From Rhodopseudomonas palustris JSC-3b (GTDB taxonomy: Bacteria > Pseudomonadota > Alphaproteobacteria > Rhizobiales > Xanthobacteraceae), in the NCBI GenBank assembly GCA_000504425.1, contig KI632513.1, forward strand, positions 3,515,964 through 3,579,963: 64,000 nt of DNA, given 5' to 3'. Below, one piece after another: positions 27,522-37,104 of the stretch. The position numbers were made by a program, and so were the translations under genes. The notes below the pieces were generated by a model. It saw nothing but the letters and a program-made list of their open reading frames with translations. It was not told where the DNA came from and did no database searches. Positions within the stretch are counted from its first letter, which is position 1. Each line of letters begins with the position of its first letter.

Positions 27522-29279
27522 GTGTCGGGAGCCTATCGCAGACGCCTGTCAACGCTGGTTCTGGGCCGGTTCGCCCGGAACGTGATGGCGCGCGTCACGC
27601 AGGGTACGCTGGCGGTGTCGCGGCTGTGGCCGGGGCGCACCGACCGGCTGACCATTGCCCCCAATGATTTGCGCACCGCCGACGCCACCCGCGCCGCGGA
27701 GATCTATGCCGGCCGCTTCGTGTTCGCCGGCAAGATCGTCACCTGCCATGGCCGTTCGATCTTCGAGCACGAACCGCCGTCCCATGATTGGGAAGTGGCC
27801 TTGCTCGGTTTTGGCTGGCTGCGCCATCTGCGCGCCGCCGACACCGCCATCACCCGCGCCAATGCGCGCTCCTTGGTCGATGAATGGATGACGCTCGGCG
27901 GCCGGCGCCGCCCGGCCGGCAACCGCCCCGAGGTGATGGCGCGCCGGGTGATCTCGCTGTTGTCGCAGGCGCCGCTGGTGCTGAGCGACACCGACGGCAA
28001 ATTCTATCGGCGCTATTTGCGCGCGCTCGCCGGTGAAATCCGCGTGCTGCGCTTTCCGACCGGCAACATTCCCGATGGCCTGCCGCGGCTGCAGGTCACG
28101 ATCGCGCTCTGTTACGCCTCGCTGTGCCTTGCCAATCAGGCGCGCTACATCCGCTCGGCCTCGCGCCGGCTGTCGGACGAGCTGCAACGCCAGATTCTGC
28201 CCGATGGCGGGCATTTCTCGCGCAATCCCGGCGCGCTGATCGAGCTGATGATCGATCTGTTGCCGCTGCGGCAGACGTTTTCGGCGCGTAACATCGCGCC
28301 GCCGCCGGCGCTGCTCAATGCCATCGACCGCATGATGCCGATGCTGCGCTTCTTCCGCCATGGCGACGGCAATTTCGCGCTGTTCAACGGCATGAGCAGC
28401 ACGCCCACCGATCTCTTGGCGACGCTGCTGGCCTATGACGACACCCATGGCAGCCCGATGGCGAGCATGCCGCATTCCGGTTTTCAGCGGCTCGACGCCG
28501 CCGCGCTGACCGTGATCGTCGATACCGGCCCGCCGCCGCCGCCCAATGTCAGCGACGAAGCCCATGCCGGCTGCCTGTCGTTCGAGATGTCCTCGGGCCC
28601 GAGCCGGATCGTGGTCAATTGCGGGGTGCCGACCGCCGGCCGTGACAATTGGCGGGTATTTGCCCGCGCCACCGCGGCGCATTCCACCGTGACCTATCAC
28701 GACAGCTCGTCGTGCCAGTTCGTGGAGCGGGGCGCGGTGAAGCGGTTCTTGCGCGGCGCGCCGATCGTATCGGGCCCGTCCAAGGTCGAGGCCTATCGCG
28801 AGGTCGGGCCGAACGGCACCACGCTCACCGCCTCGCATGACGGTTATCAGTCACGCTTCAACATCATCCATCGCCGGGTGCTGACCATGGCGCCGGACGG
28901 CTCGCGGCTCGATGGCGAGGATACGCTGTCACCGCCCTCGGGCGGCCGCATCAAGGGCGGCGAGGGCAATTTCGCCGTGCGCTTCCATCTGCATCCGGCG
29001 GTGAAGGCCAACCGGCTCGATGATGCCCGCGCGGTGATGCTGGTGCTGCCCTCGCGCGAGGTCTGGACCTTCGAGGCTCATGACGACAAGGTCGATCTTG
29101 AGGAAAGCGTGTTTTTGGCCGGCAATGACGGGCCGCGCCGCAGCGTGCAGATCGTGGTGCGCCAGGACGCCAAGCACAACGCCACGGTGCGCTGGAGTTT
29201 TAGCCGCTCCGCCGCCGGCTCGCCGAGCGCCACCGCCGCGCGCCGCAGCGCCAGCCGGGCGCCGCAATTGCCGCTGTAA
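27522..29279 (+). CDS. Heparinase II/III-family protein
   Basis: A 585-residue product with an N-terminal helical region and a C-terminal beta-sandwich domain as in heparinase II/III-like polysaccharide lyases. Recognisable segments are WEVALLGFGWLRHL, FPTGNIPDGLPRLQVTIALC, DGGHFSRNPGALIELMIDLL, and in the C-terminal part HSGFQRLDAAALTVIVDTG, RATAAHSTVTYHDSSSC and DGYQSRFNIIHRR. These occur in chromosomal Bradyrhizobium and Rhodopseudomonas homologues next to rsmB and purH. No export signal is evident, and the natural polysaccharide is unknown. The GTG at 27522 is the assumed start; the ribosome binding site is weak. Confidence 0.82.
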   Translation: MSGAYRRRLSTLVLGRFARNVMARVTQGTLAVSRLWPGRTDRLTIAPNDLRTADATRAAEIYAGRFVFAGKIVTCHGRSIFEHEPPSHDWEVALLGFGWLRHLRAADTAITRANARSLVDEWMTLGGRRRPAGNRPEVMARRVISLLSQAPLVLSDTDGKFYRRYLRALAGEIRVLRFPTGNIPDGLPRLQVTIALCYASLCLANQARYIRSASRRLSDELQRQILPDGGHFSRNPGALIELMIDLLPLRQTFSARNIAPPPALLNAIDRMMPMLRFFRHGDGNFALFNGMSSTPTDLLATLLAYDDTHGSPMASMPHSGFQRLDAAALTVIVDTGPPPPPNVSDEAHAGCLSFEMSSGPSRIVVNCGVPTAGRDNWRVFARATAAHSTVTYHDSSSCQFVERGAVKRFLRGAPIVSGPSKVEAYREVGPNGTTLTASHDGYQSRFNIIHRRVLTMAPDGSRLDGEDTLSPPSGGRIKGGEGNFAVRFHLHPAVKANRLDDARAVMLVLPSREVWTFEAHDDKVDLEESVFLAGNDGPRRSVQIVVRQDAKHNATVRWSFSRSAAGSPSATAARRSASRAPQLPL

Positions 29280-29483
29280 GGCCCGCCGGAGCGGGTCGCG
29301 CGGCCGCCCAAACCGCGCGCTATCAGCAGTTTGGTGCGGCAAAGTCAGCAATTATTCGTCAATTGGCGACGCTGTGGTTCCGCGGCCAGTCAATCCATGC
29401 TAGGCGGCGTCTCGAATTGACGCGCCCCGCTGTGAAGCTCGTTGGCGCATTCAACCCATATCATATTACCGAGAACAATCGAC

Positions 29484-31076
29484 ATGACTGACCATCCGCG
29501 CCGTATCACCCGCGCCTTGCTGTCCGTTTCCGACAAAACCGGCCTGATCGAATTCGCCACCGCGCTCGCGGCGCGCGGCATCGAACTGGTGTCGACCGGC
29601 GGCACCGCCAAGGCGATCGCGGCCGCGGGGCTGGCGGTCAAGGACGTGTCCGACCTGACCGGCTTTCCGGAAATGATGGATGGCCGGGTCAAGACCCTGC
29701 ATCCCAAGGTCCATGGCGGCCTGCTGGCGATCCGCGGCAATGCCGAGCACGTCAAGGCGATGGGCGACCACGGCATCGTGCCGATCGATCTGTTGGTGGT
29801 GAACCTCTATCCGTTCGAGGCCACCGTCGATAAGGGCGCCGGCTACGAGGACTGCATCGAGAACATCGACATCGGTGGTCCGGCGATGATCCGCGCGGCC
29901 GCCAAGAACCACGATGACGTCGCGGTGGTGGTGGAAGCCGCCGACTATCAGGCGGTGCTCGACGAACTCGCCGCCCATGACGGCGCCGTCACGCTGACGC
30001 TGCGCAAGCGCTTGGCCGCCAAGGCCTATGCCCGCACCGCGGCCTATGACGCCGCGATCTCGAACTGGTTTGCCACTCAGCTCAAGACCGACGCGCCGGA
30101 CTTCCGCGCGGTCGGCGGCCGGCTGATCCAGAGCCTGCGTTATGGCGAGAACCCGCACCAGAACGCGGCGTTCTATCGCACGCCGGAGCGCCGTCCCGGT
30201 GTCGCCACCGCGCGCCAGGTGCAGGGCAAGGAGCTGTCCTACAACAACATCAACGACACCGACGCCGCCTATGAATGCGTCGGCGAGTTCGACGCGAGCC
30301 GCACCGCGGCCTGCGTGATCGTCAAGCACGCCAATCCCTGCGGCGTCGCCGAGGGGAGCAGCCTGCTCGACGCCTATCGCAAGGCGCTGGCCTGCGACTC
30401 GACCTCGGCGTTCGGCGGCATTGTCGCGCTCAACCGCACGCTCGATGCCGAAGCGGCGCGCGCCATCACCGAGATCTTCACCGAAGTGATCATCGCGCCG
30501 GACGCGACCGACGAAGCGATCGCGATCGTCGCCGCCAAGAAGAACCTGCGGCTTTTGCTCGCCGGTAGCCTGCCGGACCCGCGCGCCAACGGCCTGACCT
30601 ACAAGACCGTGGCCGGTGGTCTGTTGGTGCAGAGCCGCGACAATGCCGTGGTCGATGACATGGTGCTGAAGGCGGTGACCAAGCGTCAGCCGACCGAGGC
30701 CGAGCTGCGTGATCTGAAGTTCGCGTTCCGGGTCGCCAAGCACGTCAAGTCGAACACCATCGTGTACGCCAAGGATCTCGCCACGGTCGGCATCGGCGCC
30801 GGTCAGATGAGCCGGGTCGATTCCGCGCGCATCGCGGCGCGCAAGGCCGAAGACGCCGCTGCCGAGCTGAAGCTGGCCGCGCCGATGACCAAGGGCTCGG
30901 TGGTGGCCTCCGATGCGTTCTTCCCGTTCGCCGACGGCCTGCTGGTGGCGATCGAGGCCGGCGCCACCGCGGTGATCCAGCCGGGCGGTTCGGTGCGCGA
31001 CGATGAAGTGATCAAGGCGGCTGACGAAGCCGGCATTGCCATGGTGTTCACCGGCACCCGTCACTTCCGGCACTAA
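29484..31076 (+). CDS. purH: Bifunctional AICAR formyltransferase/IMP cyclohydrolase
   Basis: The 530-residue cytosolic enzyme performs the last two steps of IMP synthesis. The MGS-like cyclohydrolase domain (1-200) contains [37 protein letters not shown] and VVNLYPFE; the transformylase domain has [27 protein letters not shown] and the C-terminal [18 protein letters not shown] and GTRHFRH. Length is normal. ATG at 29484 is the standard start; an in-frame extension to 29442 is not needed. It is monocistronic and is followed by a strong hairpin (31103-31127). Confidence 0.97.
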   Translation: MTDHPRRITRALLSVSDKTGLIEFATALAARGIELVSTGGTAKAIAAAGLAVKDVSDLTGFPEMMDGRVKTLHPKVHGGLLAIRGNAEHVKAMGDHGIVPIDLLVVNLYPFEATVDKGAGYEDCIENIDIGGPAMIRAAAKNHDDVAVVVEAADYQAVLDELAAHDGAVTLTLRKRLAAKAYARTAAYDAAISNWFATQLKTDAPDFRAVGGRLIQSLRYGENPHQNAAFYRTPERRPGVATARQVQGKELSYNNINDTDAAYECVGEFDASRTAACVIVKHANPCGVAEGSSLLDAYRKALACDSTSAFGGIVALNRTLDAEAARAITEIFTEVIIAPDATDEAIAIVAAKKNLRLLLAGSLPDPRANGLTYKTVAGGLLVQSRDNAVVDDMVLKAVTKRQPTEAELRDLKFAFRVAKHVKSNTIVYAKDLATVGIGAGQMSRVDSARIAARKAEDAAAELKLAAPMTKGSVVASDAFFPFADGLLVAIEAGATAVIQPGGSVRDDEVIKAADEAGIAMVFTGTRHFRH

Positions 31077-31102
31077 GACCAATCGTCCTCAAGGGGACTG
31101 GC

Positions 31103-31127
31103 AATGCCCGCGCTTTGCGCGGGCATT
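31103..31127 (+). terminator. Intrinsic terminator after purH
   Basis: AATGCCCGCGC and GCGCGGGCATT form a perfect 11-bp stem with a three-base TTT loop, 27 bp after the purH stop. A short T-run (GTTTT) follows after four bases. The inner part resembles one arm of the dispersed repeats, so this hairpin may derive from a truncated copy of that family. Confidence 0.7.
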
Positions 31128-31204
31128 CGCGTTTTGGGCGGCTTGACGTGGATGGCCGGGACCAGCCGACCATGACGATTAGTTAAAAGCCCCGACTGGT
31201 CTCA

Positions 31205-31351
31205 TACCAACGGCAATTGATACCAACCACTCAGCACGTCATGGCCGGGCTACGTCCCGGCCATCCATGTCTTTGATCTTGCGCCGCTTCCAAGACGTGG
31301 ATGGCCGCGACAAGCGCGGGCATGACGAGTCAATGGTAGGCGCCGCTGGTA
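31205..31351 (+). repeat. Dispersed palindromic repeat, copy 4 of 5
   Basis: The copy begins GGCAATTGATACCAACC and contains GTCATGGCCGGGCTACG, TCCCGGCCATCCATGTC, GATCTTGCGCCGCTTCC, AAGACGTGGATGGCCGCG and GCGCGGGCATGACG, ending GCCGCTGGTAT. Its last bases touch the stop codon of the convergent DAHP synthase gene, so the repeat forms the 3-prime untranslated region of both purH and that gene. A truncated copy lies just to the left (31107-31170). Confidence 0.82.
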
Positions 31352-32446
31352 TCAGGCCGCGGCACCGCCGTGCTGCTGGCGCGCGGGTTGCCGGGCAGCG
31401 CGCTTGGCTTCCACGGCGGCGGCGAGTTCATGCAGCACGCTTTCGGTGGTCGCCCAGTCGATACAGCCATCGGTGATGCTCTGGCCGTAGGTCAGCGGCT
31501 TATTCGGCATCACGTCCTGCCGGCCGGCCGCGATGTTGCTCTCGATCATCAGGCCGATGATGCGGTTGTCACCGGCCGCCACCTGACGCGCGACGTCGGC
31601 CGCCACCGCCGGCTGATTTTCCGGCTTCTTGCCGCTGTTGGCGTGGCTGGCATCGATCATCACGCGCGGCGCGACGCCGACCTTGCCGAGCACGGCTGCG
31701 GCGGCATCGACGCTTGCGGCGTCATAGTTCGGCGCAACGCCGCCGCGCAGGATGATGTGGCAGTCGCTGTTACCAGTGGTCGCCGCGATCGCGTTGCGGC
31801 CGCCCTTGGTGACCGCCATGAAATGATGCGGCTGCGCGGCCGATTTCACGGCCTCGGCCGCGATCCGGACATTGCCATCGGTGCCGTTCTTGAAGCCGAT
31901 CGGGCACGACAGGCCCGACGCCAGCTCGCGATGGATCTGGCTTTCGGTGGTGCGCGCGCCGATCGCGCCCCAGGCGATCAGATCGGCGATGTATTGCGGC
32001 GTGATCAGATCGAGGAATTCGGTCGCGGCCGGCAGGCCGAGCTTGTTCACGGCCGCAAGCACCTGCCGCGCCAGCCGCAGCCCCTTGTCGATCCGGAAGC
32101 TGCCATCGAGATCGGGGTCGTTGATCAGCCCTTTCCAGCCCACAGTGGTGCGCGGCTTTTCGAAATACACCCGCATCACGATCACGAGCCGGTCGGCGAG
32201 GGCCTCGCGCAGCGCCGCCAGACGGCTGGCATAGTCCATGGCCGCAGCCGGATCGTGAATGGAACAAGGGCCGACGATGACAATCAGTCGGTCGTCGGCT
32301 CCGGTGAGGATGTCGTGAATCGCGCTGCGGGCGGCGGCAACGGTGCGCGTCGCGGCAAGCGTACGCGGAATCTCGCGCATCACCTCGTCGGGTGTACTGA
32401 GTTCGGTGATCTGCTTGAGACGAAGGTCGTCGGTGGTGGTCAACAC
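31352..32446 (-). CDS. 3-deoxy-7-phosphoheptulonate (DAHP) synthase, class I
   Basis: The 364-residue enzyme condenses phosphoenolpyruvate and erythrose 4-phosphate, the entry step to aromatic amino acids. Family motifs are VGPCSIHDP, MRVYFEKPRTTVGWKGLINDP, FKNGTDGN, MIDASHANSGKKPENQ and SNIAAGRQ, matching the AroF/AroG/AroH group. The start codon is GTG at 32446 with AGGAG about ten bases upstream. A leader peptide rich in Phe, Trp and Tyr and an intrinsic terminator lie directly upstream, so expression is most likely controlled by aminoacyl-tRNA supply. Which of the three feedback types it is cannot be read from sequence, hence no gene symbol. Confidence 0.95.
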   Translation of the reverse strand: MLTTTDDLRLKQITELSTPDEVMREIPRTLAATRTVAAARSAIHDILTGADDRLIVIVGPCSIHDPAAAMDYASRLAALREALADRLVIVMRVYFEKPRTTVGWKGLINDPDLDGSFRIDKGLRLARQVLAAVNKLGLPAATEFLDLITPQYIADLIAWGAIGARTTESQIHRELASGLSCPIGFKNGTDGNVRIAAEAVKSAAQPHHFMAVTKGGRNAIAATTGNSDCHIILRGGVAPNYDAASVDAAAAVLGKVGVAPRVMIDASHANSGKKPENQPAVAADVARQVAAGDNRIIGLMIESNIAAGRQDVMPNKPLTYGQSITDGCIDWATTESVLHELAAAVEAKRAARQPARQQHGGAAA

Positions 32447-32485
32447 GGCAGTCTGCTCCTGATCAGGAGACCCGCCGGCTTAAAC

Positions 32486-32513
32486 GAAAAAGCCGCCAGG
32501 TCTGGCGGCTTTT
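32486..32513 (-). terminator. Attenuator terminator before DAHP synthase
   Basis: On the minus strand AGCCGCCAG and CTGGCGGCT pair over nine bases around a two-base centre, with five U residues immediately after (complement of 32486-32491). It lies between the leader peptide stop (32534) and the DAHP synthase start (32446). Being upstream of the gene, it ends transcription prematurely unless the competing pairing with the leader segment at 32555-32563 forms. Confidence 0.85.
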
Positions 32514-32533
32514 CGGATTTGATGCTGCAATCT

Positions 32534-32611
32534 TCAGATCGAGCGCAATCCTCCCGCCGCCAGCGAGCTGTCGTAATAAAAGTACCAAAACGAGGCGGTC
32601 GAGTGGATCAT
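32534..32611 (-). CDS. Aromatic amino acid leader peptide of the DAHP synthase attenuator
   Basis: A 25-codon frame starts at the ATG 32611 and ends at 32534. Residues 8-13 read FWYFYY, six consecutive aromatic codons covering Phe, Trp and Tyr. Codons 17-19 (CTG GCG GCG) repeat the terminator's second arm (CTGGCGGC), so they can pair with its first arm and make an antiterminator; codons 5-6 (ACC GCC) can in turn pair with codons 18-19. Ribosome stalling at residues 8-13 would cover the 5-6 segment and leave 17-19 free, relieving termination. A promoter places the RNA start at about the A of the ATG, so the peptide is probably leaderless, as known for trpL of Sinorhizobium meliloti. Confidence 0.82.
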   Translation of the reverse strand: MIHSTASFWYFYYDSSLAAGGLRSI

Positions 32612-32617
32612 GCTCGT

Positions 32618-32646
32618 CCTATAGCCCAGACCGGCCTGATTGTCCA
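32618..32646 (-). promoter_or_regulatory. Promoter of the DAHP synthase leader
   Basis: On the minus strand TGGACA (32646-32641) and TATAGG (32623-32618) are separated by exactly 17 bases, a good housekeeping promoter match. The predicted start, six to seven bases past the -10 element, is at 32611-32612, the first base of the leader peptide ATG. No ribosome binding site exists upstream of that ATG, which fits leaderless translation. Confidence 0.65.
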
Positions 32647-32721
32647 CGCGCGCGTTTTCGCGCGACGGCAATACCGCTCTGTGCCGAGAAAGCGCGCTAG
32701 ACCATCACCTTAGCGCTTGGC

Positions 32722-34110
32722 TCACCGCCGCACCCGCACCGTGGCCAGCAGCGCCAGCCCCGCGACAAAGAACAGCACCAGCACCGCAAGCCCGCCTTTC
32801 TGGCTGGCGGTGAGCGCGGTGATCAGCCCGATCAGCATCGGGCCGATGAACGCCGTCACCTTGCCGGTCAGCGCGAACAGCCCGAAAAATTGCGTGACGC
32901 GCTCGCGCGGCGCCAGCTTGATCAGCAGCGTGCGCGAGGCCGCTTGCAGCGGGCCGCCAGCGATGCCGATCAGGCTGCCGAGCAGCAGATAGGCTTGTTC
33001 CGCGGGCGAGGCGAACAGCCCGCCGCCCGGCTGCGGCGGCGTCACCGCCATGAACAGAATGGAATCGCGGTCGATCAGCAGGATGCCGAATACCGCGATC
33101 AGCAGCAGCACCAGGCTGCCCGCGATCACTCGCTTCGGTCCGAATGCATCGTCGAGCTTCCCGCCGAGATAAGCGCCGCACGCCGCGGCGATCGCCAGCA
33201 GCACACCGAACGTGCCGATCTCCAGCGTGTGCCAGCCAAAGGTGCCGGCCGCATAGATGCCGCCAAAGGCAAACAGCGACACCAGCCCGTCGGTGTAGAT
33301 CATGTTGGCGATCAGAAAGGTCGCCATCGCGCGGTGCTTTGGCAATTGCCGCAGCGTGTCGCGCAGTTCGGCAACTCCCTGGCGCAGCGCCGAGCGCACT
33401 TTGCTGCGCGCCGGGAAATCCGGCGTGAACAGAAACATCGGCAGTACGAACACCACGAACCACAGCGCGGTCAGCGGCCCGGTAATGCGGTCGCCCTGAT
33501 GCGTCGCCGGATCGAGCCCGAACCAGGGCGTGATGCCGAACAGCGTGCGGCCGGTCTCGGGGCTGCCGGCGAGAAAGCCCAGCACCAGCACCAGCGACAG
33601 GATGCCGCCGACATAGCCGGTGGCCCAGCCGGTGCCGGACAGTCGGCCGATCTTTTCCGGCGGCACCAGCGTCGGCATCATCGCATTGTTGAATACGGTG
33701 GCGAATTCGACGCCGATGGTGGCGATGCCATAGGCGATCAGCAGCGGCAGGATCACGCTGGGATCGCCGGGCTTGCCGAACCACATCAGCGACGAGCCGA
33801 TCACCAGCAGCGCGCCGAACGCGAAGATCCAGGGCTTGCGCCGGCCGCTGGCATCGGCGACCGCGCCGAGCAGCGGCGATGCCAGCGCGATCACCAAACC
33901 GGCGCTGCCAGTGGCAAAGCCCCACCATGATTGTCCGGTCGCCGGATCAGGCGCCACGAAGGTCGTGAAATAAGGGGCGAAGATGAAGGTGGTGATCAGC
34001 GTGAAATAGGGCTGCGCCGCCCAATCGAACAAAATCCAGCCGATCACGGCGCGGCGCGGCGGATAGCTGGTGGGGGCGAGCGGCGTGCTCCCCGGCAAAG
34101 TGTCCGCCAT
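32722..34110 (-). CDS. MFS transporter, UMF1/Atg22-like
   Basis: A 462-residue membrane protein with about twelve helices. The N-terminus IGWILFDWAAQPYFTLITTFIFAPYF is diagnostic of the UMF1 (Atg22-like vacuolar effluxer) family, and the loop GAVADASGRRKPWIFAFGALLV is the MFS motif A. The substrate is unknown; yeast Atg22 exports amino acids, but that cannot be transferred without support. It lies upstream of DAHP synthase in the same direction, with 110 bp holding that gene's promoter, and is divergent from ggt. Confidence 0.87.
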   Translation of the reverse strand: MADTLPGSTPLAPTSYPPRRAVIGWILFDWAAQPYFTLITTFIFAPYFTTFVAPDPATGQSWWGFATGSAGLVIALASPLLGAVADASGRRKPWIFAFGALLVIGSSLMWFGKPGDPSVILPLLIAYGIATIGVEFATVFNNAMMPTLVPPEKIGRLSGTGWATGYVGGILSLVLVLGFLAGSPETGRTLFGITPWFGLDPATHQGDRITGPLTALWFVVFVLPMFLFTPDFPARSKVRSALRQGVAELRDTLRQLPKHRAMATFLIANMIYTDGLVSLFAFGGIYAAGTFGWHTLEIGTFGVLLAIAAACGAYLGGKLDDAFGPKRVIAGSLVLLLIAVFGILLIDRDSILFMAVTPPQPGGGLFASPAEQAYLLLGSLIGIAGGPLQAASRTLLIKLAPRERVTQFFGLFALTGKVTAFIGPMLIGLITALTASQKGGLAVLVLFFVAGLALLATVRVRR

Positions 34111-34178
34111 GTCGCTGGTTCCTCCCGACAGATCCCCGCTTTGCCACAGCCGCGTCTTTCAGGATAGCTTTCCGAACC

Positions 34179-35939
34179 ATGGTGCAGACAACGTTCTTCC
34201 GGATCCGCCGCGGGCCGCATCGGCTGGCGTCGCTGCTGCTTTATTGCGGCATCATCACGGCGCTGCTGCTCGCCATCGCCAGCGCCCAGGACCGCCGCGG
34301 CGCCAGCGCGCCGCTCGGCGCACCAATGGCGGTGGTCGGCACGCGCGGCATGGTGGTCGCGCAGGAGCGGCTTGCTGCCGAGGTCGGCCGCGACGTGCTG
34401 GCCAAGGGCGGCAATGCGGTCGATGCCGCGGTCGCGACCGGCTTTGCGATGGCGGTGACCTATCCACGCGCCGGCAATATCGGCGGCGGCGGTTTCATGC
34501 TGATCCACCGCGCTGGCGGCGATGACGTCGCGATCGACTATCGCGAGACGGCGCCGGCCGCCGCCACTCGCGACATGTTCCTCGGCGCCGATGGCAAGCC
34601 CGACAACGCCAAATCGCGCGACAGCGCACTCGGCATCGGCGTGCCCGGCACCGTCGCCGGGCTAACGCTGGCGCTGGAGAAATACGGCTCCGGCAAATTC
34701 TCGCTCGCCGAGCTGTTGCAGCCGGCGATCGCTCTGGCGCGCGATGGCTTTGTGGTCAGCGATGATCTTGCCGATACGTTGCCGGATTGGCATCGCCGGC
34801 TGATGCGCTGGCCCTCGACCGCGCGCGTGCTGGCGCGGCCTGATGGTGGTCCCTATCGCGAGGGCGACCGGCTGGTGCAGGCCGATTTGGCGGCCACGCT
34901 TGAAGCGATCGCGGCGCAAGGCGCGCGCGGCTTCTATGACGGCCCCGTCGCCGACAGACTGGCGCGCGCGGTGCAGGATGCTGGCGGCCTGATCACGACC
35001 GAGGATCTGCGCTCCTATCAGGCGCTGATCCGCACGCCATTGCGCGGCAGTTACCGCGGCTATGACATCGTGGCGATGCCGCTGCCATCCTCGGCCGGGC
35101 CGGTGCTGATCGAGGCGCTCAACATTCTGGAAGGGCTGCCGCTGCGCGATGCGCCGCAAGGCTCGGCGCAGTCGCTGCATTGGCTGATCGAGGCGATGAA
35201 GCGCGGCTATGCCGACCGCGCCCGCTATCTCGGCGATCCGGCATTCGTCGATGCGCCGTTGTCGCGGCTGCTCGACAAGGATTTTGCCGCCAAGCAGCGC
35301 GCCTCGATCCATGCCGATCGCGCCACGCCCGCGACCGAGATGTTGCCGCCGCCGCGCGAGGGCGACAACACCACCCATTTTTCGGTGGTCGATGCGCAGG
35401 GCAACGCGGTCAGCAACACCACCACGCTGAATTTCTCCTATGGCGTCGGGCTGATCGCCGAGGGCACCGGCGTCTTGCTCAACAACGAACTCGATGACTT
35501 CACCGCCGCGCCCGGTGCCGCCAATGCCTTTGGCCTGGTTGGCTTTGAAGCCAATTTGCCGGGCCCCGGAAAACGGCCGCTGTCATCGATGGCGCCAACC
35601 ATCGTGCTGAAAGACGGCAAGGTGCTGCTGGTCACCGGCTCGCCGGGCGGCAGCCGCATCATTTCCGCGGTGCTGCAGGTGATGGTCAATGTGCTCGACT
35701 ATCAGATGGACGTCGCCGCCGCGGTGGCGGCGCCGCGCGTCCATCATCAATGGCAGCCCGATGAAGTGCGGGTCGAGCGCGGTTTTGATCCGGCGGTGGT
35801 GGGCGCGTTGCAGAGCAGAGGTCACCGCATCGTGACGCCGCTCGGCCAGACCTCGGCGAACTCGATCCTGATGACCGCGCAAGGCCCGCGCGGCGCGCCC
35901 GATCCGCGCACCCGCGGCGCGGCGGCGGCAGCGGAGTAA
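34179..35939 (+). CDS. ggt: Gamma-glutamyltransferase
   Basis: The 586-residue precursor has a hydrophobic N-terminal export segment (about residues 17-36). The autocleavage and nucleophile site is in GDNTTHFSVVDAQGN, with Thr398 as the expected nucleophile and new N-terminus of the small subunit; PLSSMAPTIVLKDG and GSPGGSRIISAVLQ bind the substrate. The N-terminal large-subunit motifs GNAVDAAVATGFAMAVTYP and GNIGGGGFMLIH are intact. The enzyme transfers gamma-glutamyl from glutathione in the periplasm. It is divergent from the MFS transporter gene with 68 bp between the starts. Confidence 0.95.
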   Translation: MVQTTFFRIRRGPHRLASLLLYCGIITALLLAIASAQDRRGASAPLGAPMAVVGTRGMVVAQERLAAEVGRDVLAKGGNAVDAAVATGFAMAVTYPRAGNIGGGGFMLIHRAGGDDVAIDYRETAPAAATRDMFLGADGKPDNAKSRDSALGIGVPGTVAGLTLALEKYGSGKFSLAELLQPAIALARDGFVVSDDLADTLPDWHRRLMRWPSTARVLARPDGGPYREGDRLVQADLAATLEAIAAQGARGFYDGPVADRLARAVQDAGGLITTEDLRSYQALIRTPLRGSYRGYDIVAMPLPSSAGPVLIEALNILEGLPLRDAPQGSAQSLHWLIEAMKRGYADRARYLGDPAFVDAPLSRLLDKDFAAKQRASIHADRATPATEMLPPPREGDNTTHFSVVDAQGNAVSNTTTLNFSYGVGLIAEGTGVLLNNELDDFTAAPGAANAFGLVGFEANLPGPGKRPLSSMAPTIVLKDGKVLLVTGSPGGSRIISAVLQVMVNVLDYQMDVAAAVAAPRVHHQWQPDEVRVERGFDPAVVGALQSRGHRIVTPLGQTSANSILMTAQGPRGAPDPRTRGAAAAAE

Positions 35940-36061
35940 CGCTTGGCGCGGCCTGTCGACACAAGCCGCGCGACCAATGATCTGCTTGGTGGCTGCCGCG
36001 ATTTCCGTTAGCACGGCAGATCAAGGAAACACGCGCCACGGCGCCAACAAAGGGACGGAAC

Positions 36062-36952
36062 ATGGCATCACTGCAAGGCAAGACGCTGTTCATCACCGGT
36101 GCGAGCCGCGGCATTGGATTGGCGATCGCGCTGCGCGCGGCGCGCGACGGCGCCAATGTCGCGATCGCGGCCAAGACCGCGGAGCCGCATCCCAAACTGC
36201 AGGGCACCATCTACACCGCCGCCGAGGAAATCCGCGCCGCGGGCGGCCGGGCGCTGCCGCTGGTGTGCGACATTCGCGATGAAGCCCAGGTGATCGCCGC
36301 GATCGATCAGACCGTGGCCGAATTCGGCGGCATCGACGTCTGCGTCAACAATGCCAGCGCGATCAGCCTGACCAACTCCCAGGCCACCGACATGAAGCGC
36401 TACGACCTGATGATGGGCATCAACAGCCGCGGTACCTTCATGGTGTCGAAATATTGCATTCCGCATCTGAAGAAGTCGGACAATCCGCACATCCTGATGC
36501 TGTCGCCGCCGCTCGACATGAATGTGAAATGGTTCGAGCATTCCACCGCTTATACCATGGCGAAGTTCGGCATGAGCATGGTGGTGCTCGGCCTGTCCGG
36601 CGAGCTGAAGCGCGCCGGCATCGCGGTCAACGCGCTGTGGCCGCGTACGACAATTGCCACCGCCGCGGTCGGCAATCTGCTCGGCGGCGACGCCATGATC
36701 CGTTGCAGCCGCACCCCGGAGATCATGGGCGATGCCGCGCATGCGATCCTCATCAAGCCGGCGCGGGAATTCACCGGGCAGTTCTGCATCGACGACAAGG
36801 TGCTCTATGCCGCTGGCGTCACCGATTTCGAGCACTACCGGGTCGATCCGAGCGCGCAGCTGATGTCGGATTTCTTCGTGCCGGATGATGACGTGCCGCC
36901 GCCTGGCGTCAGCGTGATGCCGCTGCCGTCGGTCTCGGCCGCCAAGGCGTAA
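36062..36952 (+). CDS. SDR-family oxidoreductase, HSDL2-like
   Basis: A 296-residue SDR. FITGASRGIGLAIALRAARDGANVAIAAKTAEPHPKL resembles the hydroxysteroid dehydrogenase-like 2 group, where the loop after beta-2 has this K-T-x-E-x-x-x-K-L pattern. CVNNASAI follows at about residue 95, and STAYTMAKFG near 161-170 provides catalytic Tyr and Lys. In the animal HSDL2 protein a lipid-carrier domain follows; here the domain is absent. Substrate is unknown. The gene opens a same-direction group with an HCCA-isomerase-like gene and an atypical SDR. Confidence 0.85.
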   Translation: MASLQGKTLFITGASRGIGLAIALRAARDGANVAIAAKTAEPHPKLQGTIYTAAEEIRAAGGRALPLVCDIRDEAQVIAAIDQTVAEFGGIDVCVNNASAISLTNSQATDMKRYDLMMGINSRGTFMVSKYCIPHLKKSDNPHILMLSPPLDMNVKWFEHSTAYTMAKFGMSMVVLGLSGELKRAGIAVNALWPRTTIATAAVGNLLGGDAMIRCSRTPEIMGDAAHAILIKPAREFTGQFCIDDKVLYAAGVTDFEHYRVDPSAQLMSDFFVPDDDVPPPGVSVMPLPSVSAAKA

Positions 36953-37104
36953 CGCGGCCGCTCCTAACCCACTACGGACCAGGCACGGCGGTCCGCCCTG
37001 CGCGGACCGCCGGTCGCTTGCGGCAAAGTTGTTGAAATGATCACCATCATATGAACAATGGGGCCGGGCGGCTTAAGACCGCCGGTCATCAGGAGGAAGC
37101 CACC

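Noticed and set aside
29466..31082. 538-codon open frame antisense to purH
   Set aside because: Its amino-acid composition (His, Arg, Asp, Gly-rich) is typical of the antisense frame of a GC-rich gene, it has no domain signal, and purH on the plus strand is certain. Similar long antisense frames over fixI, gyrB, dnaA, the alkaline phosphatase gene and 36964-38538 were rejected for the same reason.
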